DNA of 64,000 nt from Distichodus sexfasciatus (taxonomy: Eukaryota > Chordata > Actinopteri > Characiformes > Distichodontidae): assembly GCA_032718565.1 (NCBI GenBank), contig JAVGVS010000013.1:2898373-2962372 (forward strand), given 5' to 3'. The notes beneath the pieces were generated by a model. That model did not search any database and had not been told where the DNA came from. It saw nothing but the letters and a program-made list of their open reading frames with translations. This document shows positions 48,774 to 58,505 of the stretch, one piece after another. Within the stretch, counting starts at the first letter, position 1. Every line of letters begins with the position of its first letter. The position numbers and the translations under genes are program-made.

Positions 48774-49190
48774 TTAAACTGCTAAAGGTACTAAGTAGCT
48801 ATGTCTACTAGAACTACAAAGGTACTAACTAGCTATGACTACTGGAACTGGTAAAAGGAGTACTACCTCCAATATCTCTACTGAAACACAAATTGTAGTA
48901 ACGTTCTATCTCTACAGAAACTAGTAAAGGTACTAACAAACCCTCTCTAGTGAAACTGATAAAGGTACTAAGTAGCTATGTCTGTAACTGTGGTGCCTAA
49001 CTATCTATGTCTACTGCAACTGGTAAAGGTACTAAACTGCTTTCTGTTCTGAAACCAGTATAGGTGGCAACCTTCTTTCTGTACTAAAAGCGGTGAAGGT
49101 CCAAACCCGCCCTCTCTAGTGAAAGGTACTATCTTATATCTAGTAATGGTGCTGTCTTGTTATCTCCCGGGCCGGTAAAGGTACCACTAT
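48774..49190 (+). repeat. degenerate minisatellite, about 35-bp unit, block 2
   Basis: About a dozen units such as GGTAAAGGTACTAACTAGCT followed by ATGTCTACTGGAACT. It ends in CGGGCCGGTAAAGGTACCAC, which is SINE body sequence, and is followed by a SINE copy. CAGAACGAGTGAGAGCC occurs on both sides of the block (about 48729 and 49218). Confidence 0.8.
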
Positions 49191-49239
49191 TGCCCCGGAC
49201 CTGTTTGTAAGAGAAGGGCAGAACGAGTGAGAGCCTCAG

Positions 49240-49392
49240 CGCTGGTTCAAGTCCTGGACTGGTAAAGGTATCAGTGAGGTACTCATGAGAAAGGTACTCC
49301 CTAAAACTGTTTCTTTATGGATGGGTCAAGTGCAAAGCTCATGTTCCGCTGTGGAGCACCTCGTGTGCCGTGTTCATAGCGACAAATGACTT
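49240..49392 (+). mobile_element. tRNA-derived SINE copy
   Basis: GGTTCAAGTCCTGGACTGGT, then GAGGTACTCATGAGAAAGGT and the tail with GTGTTCATAGCGACAAATGA. It follows the 35-bp minisatellite and precedes the Ig2 exon donor by about 30 bp. Confidence 0.6.
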
Positions 49393-49424
49393 AAAATTCT
49401 AGTCAGAGTGAGAGTGTACTTTAC

Positions 49425-49698
49425 CGGGCGTCATGCTGAGCGCCGCCTCCTCGCTGCTCTTGGTGGCGCGGCGGGATTCTCCAACAGGCAGCGGTAGAGG
49501 CGGCGATCCGTCTGCGCTGGCGTTGCTGATCACCCAGGCGCCGCTTCAAACTGGCGATGTAGAGCCTCGCGGTCCAGCACCGCGCCTCGCTTGTCGCTCC
49601 CCGGCGCGCAAAGCCCACCAGGTCGGGGGGTTGACCTGCCAGCTCAGCACCTGGCTGTCCCGAGCCGAACCAGCGCCGCCTCGGGACTTGGCGAGTGC
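49425..49698 (-). CDS. neo1: neo1 exon, Ig domain 2 (frameshifted)
   Basis: This is a 274-nt exon with an acceptor AG at 49699-49700 and a donor GTAAAG from 49424. The pieces of neogenin Ig2 appear in order but in different frames: RDSQVLSWQVN, then DLVGFAR, then VLDREALHRQFE, then WVISNASAD, then RLYRCLLENPAA, then TKSSEEAALSM. Moving between them needs at least five one-base-scale frame changes, one in a run of C. The first Ig cysteine reads TGG (Trp) where Cys is expected; the second (LYRC) is present. Exon length, splice sites and order all fit a real exon. Sequencing or assembly indels are more likely than gene decay, because the downstream exons are intact. No uninterrupted frame exists as written. 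Confidence 0.75.
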
Positions 49699-49863
49699 CT
49701 GAGAGAAAAAATAAACCAAATAATAACTTCGGGATGATCGGAAGCTAAATATCACACTGCAGAAACCCGGTCAGCAAACTAGAGAACCCAAAAAAGAACC
49801 AGCTCCAAACCATATCCCTCGTTGATGGTATATGAAATGGAGATAAAAGCGTATGAATCGTGA

Positions 49864-50479
49864 TGTGACCCTCCAAATTTGTATGCATAATTGAGTTGTT
49901 ATGTTTTTTCATGAAAGGGCATAAATCGAAAGCTTCAAAAGCGATACCTATATGGAATGAATGGGACGACATATGACTGGAATATCAACATTGAAAGAAT
50001 TCGGTTTCTCATCGCATGGTAAGCGGAGAAATCTGCCTTTGAGATTGACTATCGCCCGTAGCACTCCTGAGCGGCTTGAATGCGATGCAGCGGCTCACGT
50101 TTGCATTCTGATGGCCCTCAGCTGCATTCACAGCCACCACGGATAGCCCTACCTCGTTAGGTTAGCGAACTTTCGGGGCGAAGATGGATTCGGAGAAATA
50201 TCTTCAGCCTAGTCAACCAGTGGATTTGGCTAAATATTGGAAGTAGAGCGGTCCATAGAAACTTTTTAACATTCTGCTGGAATTGAATTCCTCACCTCAA
50301 AGAAAGTCCCGATTTTTAGGATGGAAAAGGTGATTTCCATGCATTCTTCTGGCATTTCAGTATAGACCTTCCACTGTTTCAAAACAAAAAATCCAAAATT
50401 TTACCCCACGCAACATAAACGCTCGTTTTTCTCAGAAACCTCCGTTGCGACAAGCGACTGGTTTTTGCGTGGAGGTCAC
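49864..50479 (+). mobile_element. 640-bp TIR transposon copy 9 (degraded)
   Basis: Forward orientation. It starts about 165 bp 5' of the damaged Ig2 exon and is interrupted by many one- to several-base insertions and losses. Confidence 0.83.
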
Positions 50480-50480
50480 G

Positions 50481-50512
50481 CTATTGATTTGAGGTCATGT
50501 CGCCCAGCCCTG
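50481..50512. mobile_element. end of the same MITE type
   Basis: ATTGATTTGAGGTCATGTCG followed by CCCAGCCCT closely resembles the right end of the MITE at 59.1 kb. Confidence 0.45.
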
Positions 50513-50814
50513 GTGACAAAAGCCATGGCTCTGAGCTGAAGGAGAATGAAGAGGCCTTGCTGTGGAGTGTGTGAGGTTTTGCGAGGTGTGTGAGGCTGTG
50601 TGAGTGTTTATAAGGATTAAGTGCTGCAGCGAGTGCGACTCTTGAGCACGTCGAACCAGAGGAATTAAAGTCATGAAGTGTGTGCTGTGGAGAGAGACAG
50701 AGAGAGAGGGAGAGCAGGTAAACACGGTGATAAAATCTCACACTGCAGAGACAGAGGGAGGAAGAAAGAGAGAGAGCGAGAGAGAGGAGAGACAGGCGAA
50801 AAGGTGGAGATAGA

Positions 50815-50985
50815 AAGGTACCGCTGAGGTACTCATGAGCAAGGTACCGTCTCCAAGCACCACTCCCCAGGTGCTGCCCATGTCCAGCTGCACTGCTCCT
50901 TCTGAATGCGTCTAATGCAGATGTGCATTTCGTGTAATTACTACTGTAACATGCTAGATTCACAATAACCATCACTCATAAAAAT
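50815..50985 (+). mobile_element. tRNA-derived SINE copy, head missing
   Basis: Body GGTACTCATGAGCAAGGTAC and CTGCTCCTTCTGAATGCGTC, then an eroded tail ending ACAATAACCATCACTCA. Confidence 0.6.
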
Positions 50986-51330
50986 TCACTTCCGAATATC
51001 GGTTTGGATTCGCACCGATGAAATGCTCAGCGCTAAGTAGAACAACAGCCTCGTTCAAATGAGAGAAAGAACACACACCGCTCCGGCTCTGAGAGTTTCC
51101 TAGCGGCCCGGCCAAGAGAAACATTTACACAGTGATTCATAACAGTGGTGTGGAGACGCGACGTGGGAATCGAGTTTGGACCTCCTACTTGCTTTAAAAC
51201 CTGCGCAAAAACACACACACACAAACACACAAACAAATATGAACTGCGGCATTAACCAAGGTCAACGGCATCCGGGCTAAAGTAAGGCAAAAGCCTCAAC
51301 AGCTCGTCCTCGAGACCAAGCTCTCTCACT

Positions 51331-51377
51331 CATACTCACACACACACACACACACTCTGACACACACACTCACACAC
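51331..51377 (+). repeat. (CA)n microsatellite
   Basis: CA runs interrupted by CTCT and CTGA, in non-coding sequence. Confidence 0.8.
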
Positions 51378-51470
51378 ATCTTGATATCTTTGTGAGGTCC
51401 TTCCACTGACTCCTTTATTGTCCAGATGTAAATAACAGCTATGACTACACCTAACCCTTCCCTTTAATAG

Positions 51471-51855
51471 GGGCGCACGATTCAGAAAATCTCACGATTC
51501 AGTTCTGATTCTTGGGCTCACGATTCGATTCAAAATCGATTCATGATTCAATACATAGATGAATTTCCACATTGCTGTTTTGAGTTACTTTTCCCATTTG
51601 GCTGTGGGAGATTAACAACAAAATCACAGCGAATCAAATGTAGTTTACTAAACGTAATGCACACACACTGACTGACTGCGTTTCCTTCGTGCTCCCCGTG
51701 GTCTATCTGGGCAGATTTCCACATTGTGCCAGATATAGGATTGACGAGCTGAACTCGCGTCGGGGGGAAACGAAAACTAGTGCCATTGTGTTACTTGAAA
51801 AATATAAATCGATTTTTTGGAATGCTACTGCGTATAAATAATTCTACACCCTGTC
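51471..51855. mobile_element. MITE starting TAGGGGCGCACGATTC
   Basis: The left end is a clear terminal sequence followed by ACGATTC-rich repeats. The right part resembles 7188-7321. No coding. Confidence 0.5.
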
Positions 51856-52311
51856 TAATAGCTCTCACATCCACAAAATGTCCAGGCCAAGCCACAAAAA
51901 TCACCAAAAAGTGTGTCCCTCCTTTACTGGACAATCAGGTCCTCATAATGATCGAAAAACCAACATCTACGCACTCAAACACACACACACACATGTACAC
52001 ACCTCAGACTCCCCACTCTCAGCAGAGGTGTGTGTTCTGTGCAGATGAGAAAGTGATCTGGGTGGTTTATTGGCGGCCATGAGTGATTTCATTGCGGTGG
52101 ACTGCATTAGAAATTGGCTCGCTCCATCCGGAGCATCGACCCAACATTCACCAAGCGGGAGCGAGAGAGAGAGAGAGAAGCGGCGATCTTACACTTTTTT
52201 ACATCAGCGGCCCGATCGATGTAAGCCATGAGAACTCCTCAACCAAACAAAAAGATGCTTACGGTCTGTTCACCTGCTGAAGAAATCAGATGATTGCTTC
52301 TTAACCAGGCA

Positions 52312-52437
52312 GTGTTGCGGCGGAGCGTTTATTTACGCTGACACTCAGAAGCGCTTCAAGTTGAAATCAAATCAACTTTTTAAAACAGCGATGCGCTCAT
52401 CAATGTCTTCCTCTTGCTGGCCAATCAGAATGCGATA
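52312..52437 (+). repeat. dispersed repeat shared with 34085-34200
   Basis: GTGTTGCGGCGGAGCG, then GCTTCAAGTTGAAATC, then TTTTTAAAACAGCGATGCGC and CTTGCTGGCCAATCAGAA. The composite transposon copy follows immediately. Confidence 0.55.
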
Positions 52438-53195
52438 TGTGACCCTCCACCTTAAAATAACCAATTAAACATGCCTTAAGAGTTTCGAGAAAAAGCGGCG
52501 TTTATGTTGCGTGGGGGTAAATTTAGGATTTTGTTTAGTGTTTTACAGAAACAGTGGAAGGTCTATACTGTACTGTATAAGACAGACTTATCTCACTAAA
52601 TTTCAAAATTGAGTTATTATGTTTTTCATGAAGGGCATAAATCAAGCTTCAAAAGCGATACCTATATGGAATGAATGGGACGACATATGACTGAGATATC
52701 AACATTAGAAAAGTCGGGTTTCTCCTATAAGTGACGGAAGAAATCTGCCTTTGAGATTGATATAATAGTAGCACTCTGAGCGCTTTTCTTGATTACAGCA
52801 TTTTCGTTGTATTCTGGTAACCCTACGCTGCATTCACAGCCACTGCGGATAGCCTACCTGCGTTAGGTTAACTGAACTGGGGAGGCGAAGATGGATTGGG
52901 AGAAACTATCTTCCGCTGATCAGCAGTGGATTTACCAAATAATGAAGTAGAAAATGATTAAAAAACAGAAACTTTTAACATTCTGCTGGAATTGAATTCT
53001 CACCTCAAAAGTCACGTTTTTAGGATGGAAAAGGGTAAGTTTTTCAGCCAAATTTATTCACAACTTTCAGTACAGTATAGACCTTCCACTGTTTCAAAAC
53101 CTTTAAAACTGAAATCAATTTTACCCATAGCATAAAACAGTTTTCTTGGAAACCTCCGTTCACGACAAGCGACTGGTTTTGCCGTGGAGGTCACA
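52438..53195 (+). mobile_element. 640-bp TIR transposon copy 10 (composite, degraded)
   Basis: The first about 145 bp (52438-52585) read as the right end in reverse orientation. From about 52600 a forward copy follows, from near its left end to the right terminal repeat. The result is longer than a normal copy and heavily indel-marked. Confidence 0.8.
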
Positions 53196-54523
53196 TATGA
53201 GCTTCCCTGTTTGAAAGACCTTGGCAAGTCACTGGTGTAGAACTACTGTTTCACACTCAAAAATCAGGAATGGAATAAAAAAATTGATACTAAGGAATTG
53301 GTTGACGAAGCCAGTCCAGGACTGCTGTCTTAATTAGGACAAGGAAGTAACTTTGGATAACAGCGTCTACTTAAATGCATCAAAAGTAAATATTTATATT
53401 CAATTTAAAGTTCTCAGGAGTGATGCAGGTTTACATTTCTCTATATATTGTACTTATATAACTACGTATGTAGCAAATGAAGAATCTTGAATTTCCCACA
53501 GATCCATGAAAGGACTGGGGCACAAAAAAAATCATTAAAAAGCAACATAAAAGGCTGGACACTGTCTCCGAACCCGGGGCCTCTCAAACCCCTCAGAGAC
53601 GCCTCAATCGGGCCCCCAACACACCCACAACCCACCCAATTCCCTCTGAAGTCCTCACACCGACACAAAAGAGTATTAGGTACGAGCCGTCCTGCTGAGC
53701 AGAAGTCTAATGTCCAAGGTCGGCGTCTCCCATGAGTCTCTGGGGCGCTGCTTTATTGGTGTTGGGAGGAGGTGAGCGGCTTCTGAATATTTACAGGCGG
53801 GAGCACAAACGGGGGCCCCCTTGCTTTCGCGGGGTGGGCTTTTATTATATTTTTATTTTTCAGGTCCTGGGACTCGGGGTAAACTCGGCCCGAGCCCGAT
53901 TTACACAAGTCGTTAAACTTTGGAATGAGGAGATAAATCTGCAGGCATGAAGGTGTGAGGCGAAAACCAGTTAAAAACTAAAAGGGCAGCGGACCCCCGG
54001 CAGTAAACAAAAGGAGAGAGAGGGAGGTTGTAGCTCATAACGCCGGGATTGAGGGCAAAAGACGGCTAAATAAATTCACCTCCTTTTTCTGGCTCGGCCA
54101 CTAAAAAGAAGAGATTAAGCCGCCCCCTGCTTGTTTTCATGCAATATTCATGACCGCGTTACAGCAATCATAACGCGGATTCAGTCCAAATGAGAGGCGG
54201 CCCCCGAGCCTCGGTCTCTCCGTGCTGGTGTTCTATTAATAATTTCAGCCAGTTAAAGATGAGCGAGAGAGGGAGGGAGGAAGCGAGGGAGGGACGTTCG
54301 GCCGCGACGTCAACCGGTTCAAGGCGAAGTCGGCGCGAGACCTTCGGTCACCTTCCCTGTGTGCTGCATATTTCATATTTCTTTTACATGGTCGGATAAA
54401 TATTTCATGACAGAAGGCAGGGCTCGTCCTGTTCCGGGGCTGGAAACGGGATGTTCAAGTCAGAAGAGTCAAAATGGGAGTTTTGTTTGTCATAACAGGG
54501 GATAATACTGGCAAAATACAATA

Positions 54524-55155
54524 CGTGACCCTCCACGGCAAAACCAGTCGCTTGTCGCAACAGAGGTTTCCGAGAAAAACGAGCGTTTATGTTGCGTGGG
54601 GTGAAATTTGAGTTTTTTTGTTTTTAGTGTTTTGAAACAGTGGAAGGTCTATACTGTACTGTTGTGAATAAATTTGGCTGAAAAACTTACCCTTTCCATC
54701 CTAAAAACGTGACTTTCTTGAGGTGAGGAATTCAATTCCAGCAGAATGTTAAAAGTTTCTGTTTTGACCGCTCTACTTCAATATTTACGGTAAATCCACT
54801 GGTTGACTAGCGTGAAGATATTTCTCCGGAATCCATCTTCGTCTCCCGAGTTCAGTTAACCTAACGCAGGTAGGCTATCCGTGTGGCTGTGAATGCAGCG
54901 TAGGCTACCGTCAATGCAAACGTAGCCGCGACCGCACCAAGCGTCTGTGAGTGCTACGGCGATAGTCAACTTCAAAGGCAGATTTCTCCGTTTCTCGAGA
55001 AACCCGACTCCTTTGAATGTTGATATCTCAGTCATATGTCGTCCCATTCATTCCATATAGGTATTGTTCTGAAGCTTGATTTATGCCCTTTCTGGAAACA
55101 TAACTCAATTTTGAAAATTTGCAACAAGCGACTGGTTTTGCCGTGCAGAGTGACA
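54524..55155 (-). mobile_element. 640-bp TIR transposon copy 11
   Basis: Full-length copy in reverse orientation, well preserved apart from a few changes in the terminal repeat at 55140-55155. Confidence 0.9.
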
Positions 55156-55229
55156 TATAATACCCTCGTAATATGTACAGAATTTCACAATATAACTACT
55201 ACTAAAAATGCAGTAATGATAAGGAAGTA

Positions 55230-55660
55230 AAGGTGAGAAAAAATGATTGCGCGATGTCGCCATCACAAGTATTAACGCAAATTCAGCCAATCACCGCAAA
55301 TTCATTACTGCCGTGCGATTTTGACCAATTACAGCAACTTTTCCACAATTTTTGACCAATCATTGTAGTTTCCAGCAAAGCGTTGAGCCATACGTCAGCG
55401 AACTCACTTCCTTGTTACGTTTAGAAGAAGCAGGAAACGTGTGATAAAAACGCCTCACGTTTACCTTCAAAAAGAACTAAATGGTTAATAAACATAACAG
55501 CGGTTTTGTTCCGTTCATTTTAATTCATTATTAAAGAATCATGAAGGCAGACAAAACTGCTAAATTTTCCGCAACTTTGACTTGCTCTCACAACTTTATT
55601 GCAACAAAACACCTAAAACCACCGCAACTTCCACCACATTTTTTTAAAATTTCACGTTAG
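55230..55660 (-). repeat. dispersed repeat with GCGATCG core, copy 3
   Basis: Reverse-orientation counterpart of 14385-14825 with TTGCGCGATGTCGCCATCAC, CTTCCTTGTTACGTTTAGAA and GCAACAAAACACCTAAAACC. Confidence 0.6.
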
Positions 55661-56699
55661 CGTTTCCAGCTATAATAAATATACATATTTCATTGATTAT
55701 CTAAACCCTAGAAGTTGAGAAAAAAGAGGGGAAATTACAGATTGGAATCATCAGATAATTAAGAGTGTAATTGCTCATGATGTCTTGTCAACAATGTATG
55801 TTTTCGGTCTTAAGTGATTTAAAAATGCGTACCAACTAAATAACATTAAAAACACAATATCACAGAGTCAGTGCCAGTATGGGATCGATACCAACGCTAC
55901 AGAACACAAGACCAGGTCACCATTTCAACACCAGTACTGCATTCAGCTCATACACCAACACCCTTTGCACCTTTGTCATACCAGCTCTGTAAAATGATAT
56001 AAATAATACACGGTTAAAATATAAGATTTACCTGATGATGGTTCAGATTCTCCTGCGTGTACAGCGGACTATTTAATATGACTATTAAAAGGTTTTTTTC
56101 CTCAGCGGTGAAGTGACCACTGAGTGTTTCGGCTGCTTCTCAACAGCCAGAGACGTGACGAGGTTTGATAAAGGCGACTAAATCTTTGACGACAGCCCTG
56201 ATATCGTCCCCGATGCTTTAATGAGTCGGTGTAATACCACAACTTCCCAAAGACGTGAGATACATGCAAAAGTCAATGTTCTCACCTCGCCACACACACA
56301 AACACACGCGCCTCTCCGGCAGCGCAGGAGGATGGATGGAGCTCTCCAACACTTCAACAGATTCACTGAGACAAAGAGGCTCACTAAAGCACATTAAATC
56401 TGCAGCACGGCCAAAAACGCTCAAGCCAACAATCGATGGAAGCTATTGAGGAAGATCTTAATGTTCTGTTCTTGCTCTAAGAAAACAACATAAAACAATT
56501 CAGATCAATTCCGGCTCATTTATCCGCCGAGAAATGAACCTTTATCTCCCTGAATCCCAAAGTTCTTCAAACTGGAGTTGAGGGACCCATAAGAGGGATG
56601 GAAGGAGTGCTAGAGGATCAATTATCTAAAAATATGATCAATATTCACCAGAATAAGTCATTCATATATACACTACCAGTGAGGTCTCAGTCCAGACCA

Positions 56700-57099
56700 T
56701 GGGAGGACTCCATCTCATCCGAAAGGCCCTCGGACCAGGGCTCCAGTTCCAGACCTTCACAACGACCTCAGCTTACCAGATCAACGTCACCAGAATTTTA
56801 GCCTATCCCATTCATTTCACCTGTATTTAAAGACCTTCATGTGCAACCGTTCCGCGCGAAGTATTGTTATGCCTAGTGCGACTTACCGAGTGTTATTTGT
56901 GTTTGCCTGCCTTCGTTTCGACCCTTGCTTTCTGTTTTTGGACTACCCTTTTGCCTCTGGCGATTTGGATTCGTTTGCTCCGTGGACTGTGTTTTCTGGG
57001 TCTGACTTTCGCTTGAATAAACTCACTACGTTTTGTCAATTTCCCTGTGCCTGCGACCTGGTTCCGTCAACTCTGCGTTTGGGTTCACCCGCCTGCCGT
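56700..57099 (+). mobile_element. probable LTR fragment of a retroelement
   Basis: Non-coding sequence with the look of a fish LTR: alternating CTG/CCT-rich words, an AATAAA signal near 57016, and an end at CCGTTACA that abuts the Tc1-like element. No internal coding region is beside it. Assignment is by general resemblance only. Confidence 0.35.
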
Positions 57100-57101
57100 T
57101 A

Positions 57102-57654
57102 CACTACCAGTCAAAAGTTTGGACACACCTTCCCATTCGATGTTTTTTCTTTATTTTCATTACTATTTACATTGTAGATTCTCACTAAAGGCATCAAAAC
57201 TATGAATGACCTGTGTAAGGGCTATTTGACCCAGAAGGAGAGTGATGGAGTGCTGCGCCACATGGCCTGGCCTCCACAGTCACCTGACCAACCCCAATCG
57301 AGATGGTTTGGGATGAGATGGACCACAGAGTGAAGGCAAAAGGGCCAACAAGTGCTCAGCATCTCTGGGAACTCCTTCAAGACTGTTGGAAAACCATTTC
57401 AGGTAACTACCTCATGAAGCTCATCGAGAGAATGCCAAGAGTGTGCAAAGCAGTGATCGAAGCAAAGGGTGGTTATTTTCAAGAATCTAAGATATAAAAC
57501 ATGTTTTGGGTTATTTCACACTTTTTGTTTACTACATAATTCCATATGTGTTCATTCATAGTGCCTTCAGTGAGAATCTACAATGGAAATAGTCATGATA
57601 ATAAAGAATAAAACACTGAACGACAAGGTGTGTCCAAACTTTTGACTGGTAGTG
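57102..57654 (+). mobile_element. Tc1-like element, internally deleted
   Basis: Same family and same internal deletion as the copy at 2.1 kb. TA stands directly at both ends, the usual Tc1 target duplication. The interior carries the transposase C-terminal piece DEMDHRVKAKGPTSAQHLWE and then LIERMPRVCKAVIEAKGGYF, with a frame break before it. Confidence 0.88.
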
Positions 57655-57724
57655 TACATTTAACAGTTTAAAGGTTTATTGGTGGGATTCCTCGTCTTCT
57701 TGATTCTAAAATTACGTGCGTAAA

Positions 57725-57999
57725 AACCAAAAGGCCTCGTTCACAGGGACGTCCGAACCAGGCGTTTTTGTGGCGTTCGTGGCGCCAGGTGAGCGCCGAC
57801 CGTTTTTCTGCTCATTGGAGCAAATCAAAGTGTCCACACGGGCGTTCGGGTGGCGTCAAATAAACGCTGCATGCAGCGTTTTCTTGGCGTCAAAATCTCG
57901 ACGAACACGAGGAAAGCGATGCTAATGCGAACGCCAGTGAAACGCCAATCGAACGTTCGGAGGGCGTTCATTTCGAACGTCCGTGTGTTCGAGGCCTAA
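57725..57999. mobile_element. palindromic MITE with AGGCCTCG ends
   Basis: The left part reads AGGCCTCGTTCACAGGGACG; the reverse complement of the right part reads TAGGCCTCGAACACACGGAC. Both then contain GGCGTT-type words, so the element is an imperfect long inverted repeat. No transposase. Confidence 0.6.
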
Positions 58000-58363
58000 C
58001 AGTCATGAAGTGCTTCCTGAACAAAAAATGGCATTGCTCTTCATTAAAACTAGGTGCAATAACAAAAAAAATACACTTACACAAACACAGACCTTGCAAA
58101 ACAAACTGATAACTGATGTCGCTCTTGATTAAGGAGGGGTGACGTCATTCGCACAGAATTAATGAAAAAATGATATTTGTTAGAATTATTAACTAATAAA
58201 AATAATTAAAAATATTGATTTCCACTCATCTTTACATCAACTAAAGTAGACGACCTGCAGGAGCGCAACTAAGAAGTAACATGACAACCTTAAAATGTGA
58301 AAGCCAGTTGGCCTCATGACTGGAGGGGCCGGGAAAATTAACACAGAGGCGCTCACAAAAGCA

Positions 58364-58505
58364 AGGTACCGCCCCCATACTGCTCCCCGCAAAGCGATAA
58401 CGCTGCCCAGTGCCCCGTCACGGATGGGTCAAATGCAGAGTCCACATTTCGTTGTGGTGCACTGGGCTGTGGCGTGTTCACTACTACAAATAATCATTCA
58501 CTTAA
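58364..58505 (+). mobile_element. tRNA-derived SINE fragment
   Basis: Second half only: GTACCGCCCCCATACTGCTC, CACGGATGGGTCAAATGCAG and GTGTTCACTACTACAAATAA. Confidence 0.6.

Larger units (their letters stand above)
32750..49424 (-). other. neo1 intron(s) expected to hide the first half of Ig3
   Basis: This 16.7-kb stretch should contain the exon for the N-terminal half of Ig3. I looked on the minus strand for an Ig core (Cys, then Gly-x-Pro-x-Pro, then Trp) and found none. It holds transposon copies, SINEs, a LINE tail, a tandem duplication, a 3.2-kb TG-rich block, nested hAT elements and two minisatellite blocks. The stretches 34200-35590, 37270-38900 and 47720-48700 show no recognisable gene or repeat. 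Confidence 0.7.
976..49698 (-). other. neo1: neogenin gene locus, partial (Ig2 to third FN3 domain)
   Basis: This is the span of the recognisable exons of a neogenin/DCC-family receptor on the minus strand. The family is a single-pass membrane receptor for netrins and RGM/BMP ligands, with four Ig domains, six FN3 domains and a cytoplasmic tail, acting in axon guidance and cell adhesion. Neogenin is chosen over DCC because the pieces fit NEO1 better as I recall both proteins: PSAPRDVVASLVSTRFIKL, GNGEIQNYRLYYLEKGTD, EYSFRVVAYNKHGPGVST and ATDLVTAETFESDLD. Both ends of the gene lie outside the window. Which fish ohnolog (neo1a or neo1b) this is cannot be told. Confidence 0.93.

Noticed and set aside
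54856..55047. Short conserved open frame inside the 640-bp transposon
   Set aside because: The frame differs between copies and is broken by stops in most; conservation is of DNA, not protein.
56700..57099. Exogenous or endogenous virus
   Set aside because: Only an LTR-like non-coding fragment is visible. No gag, pol or env coding sequence is found anywhere in the window.
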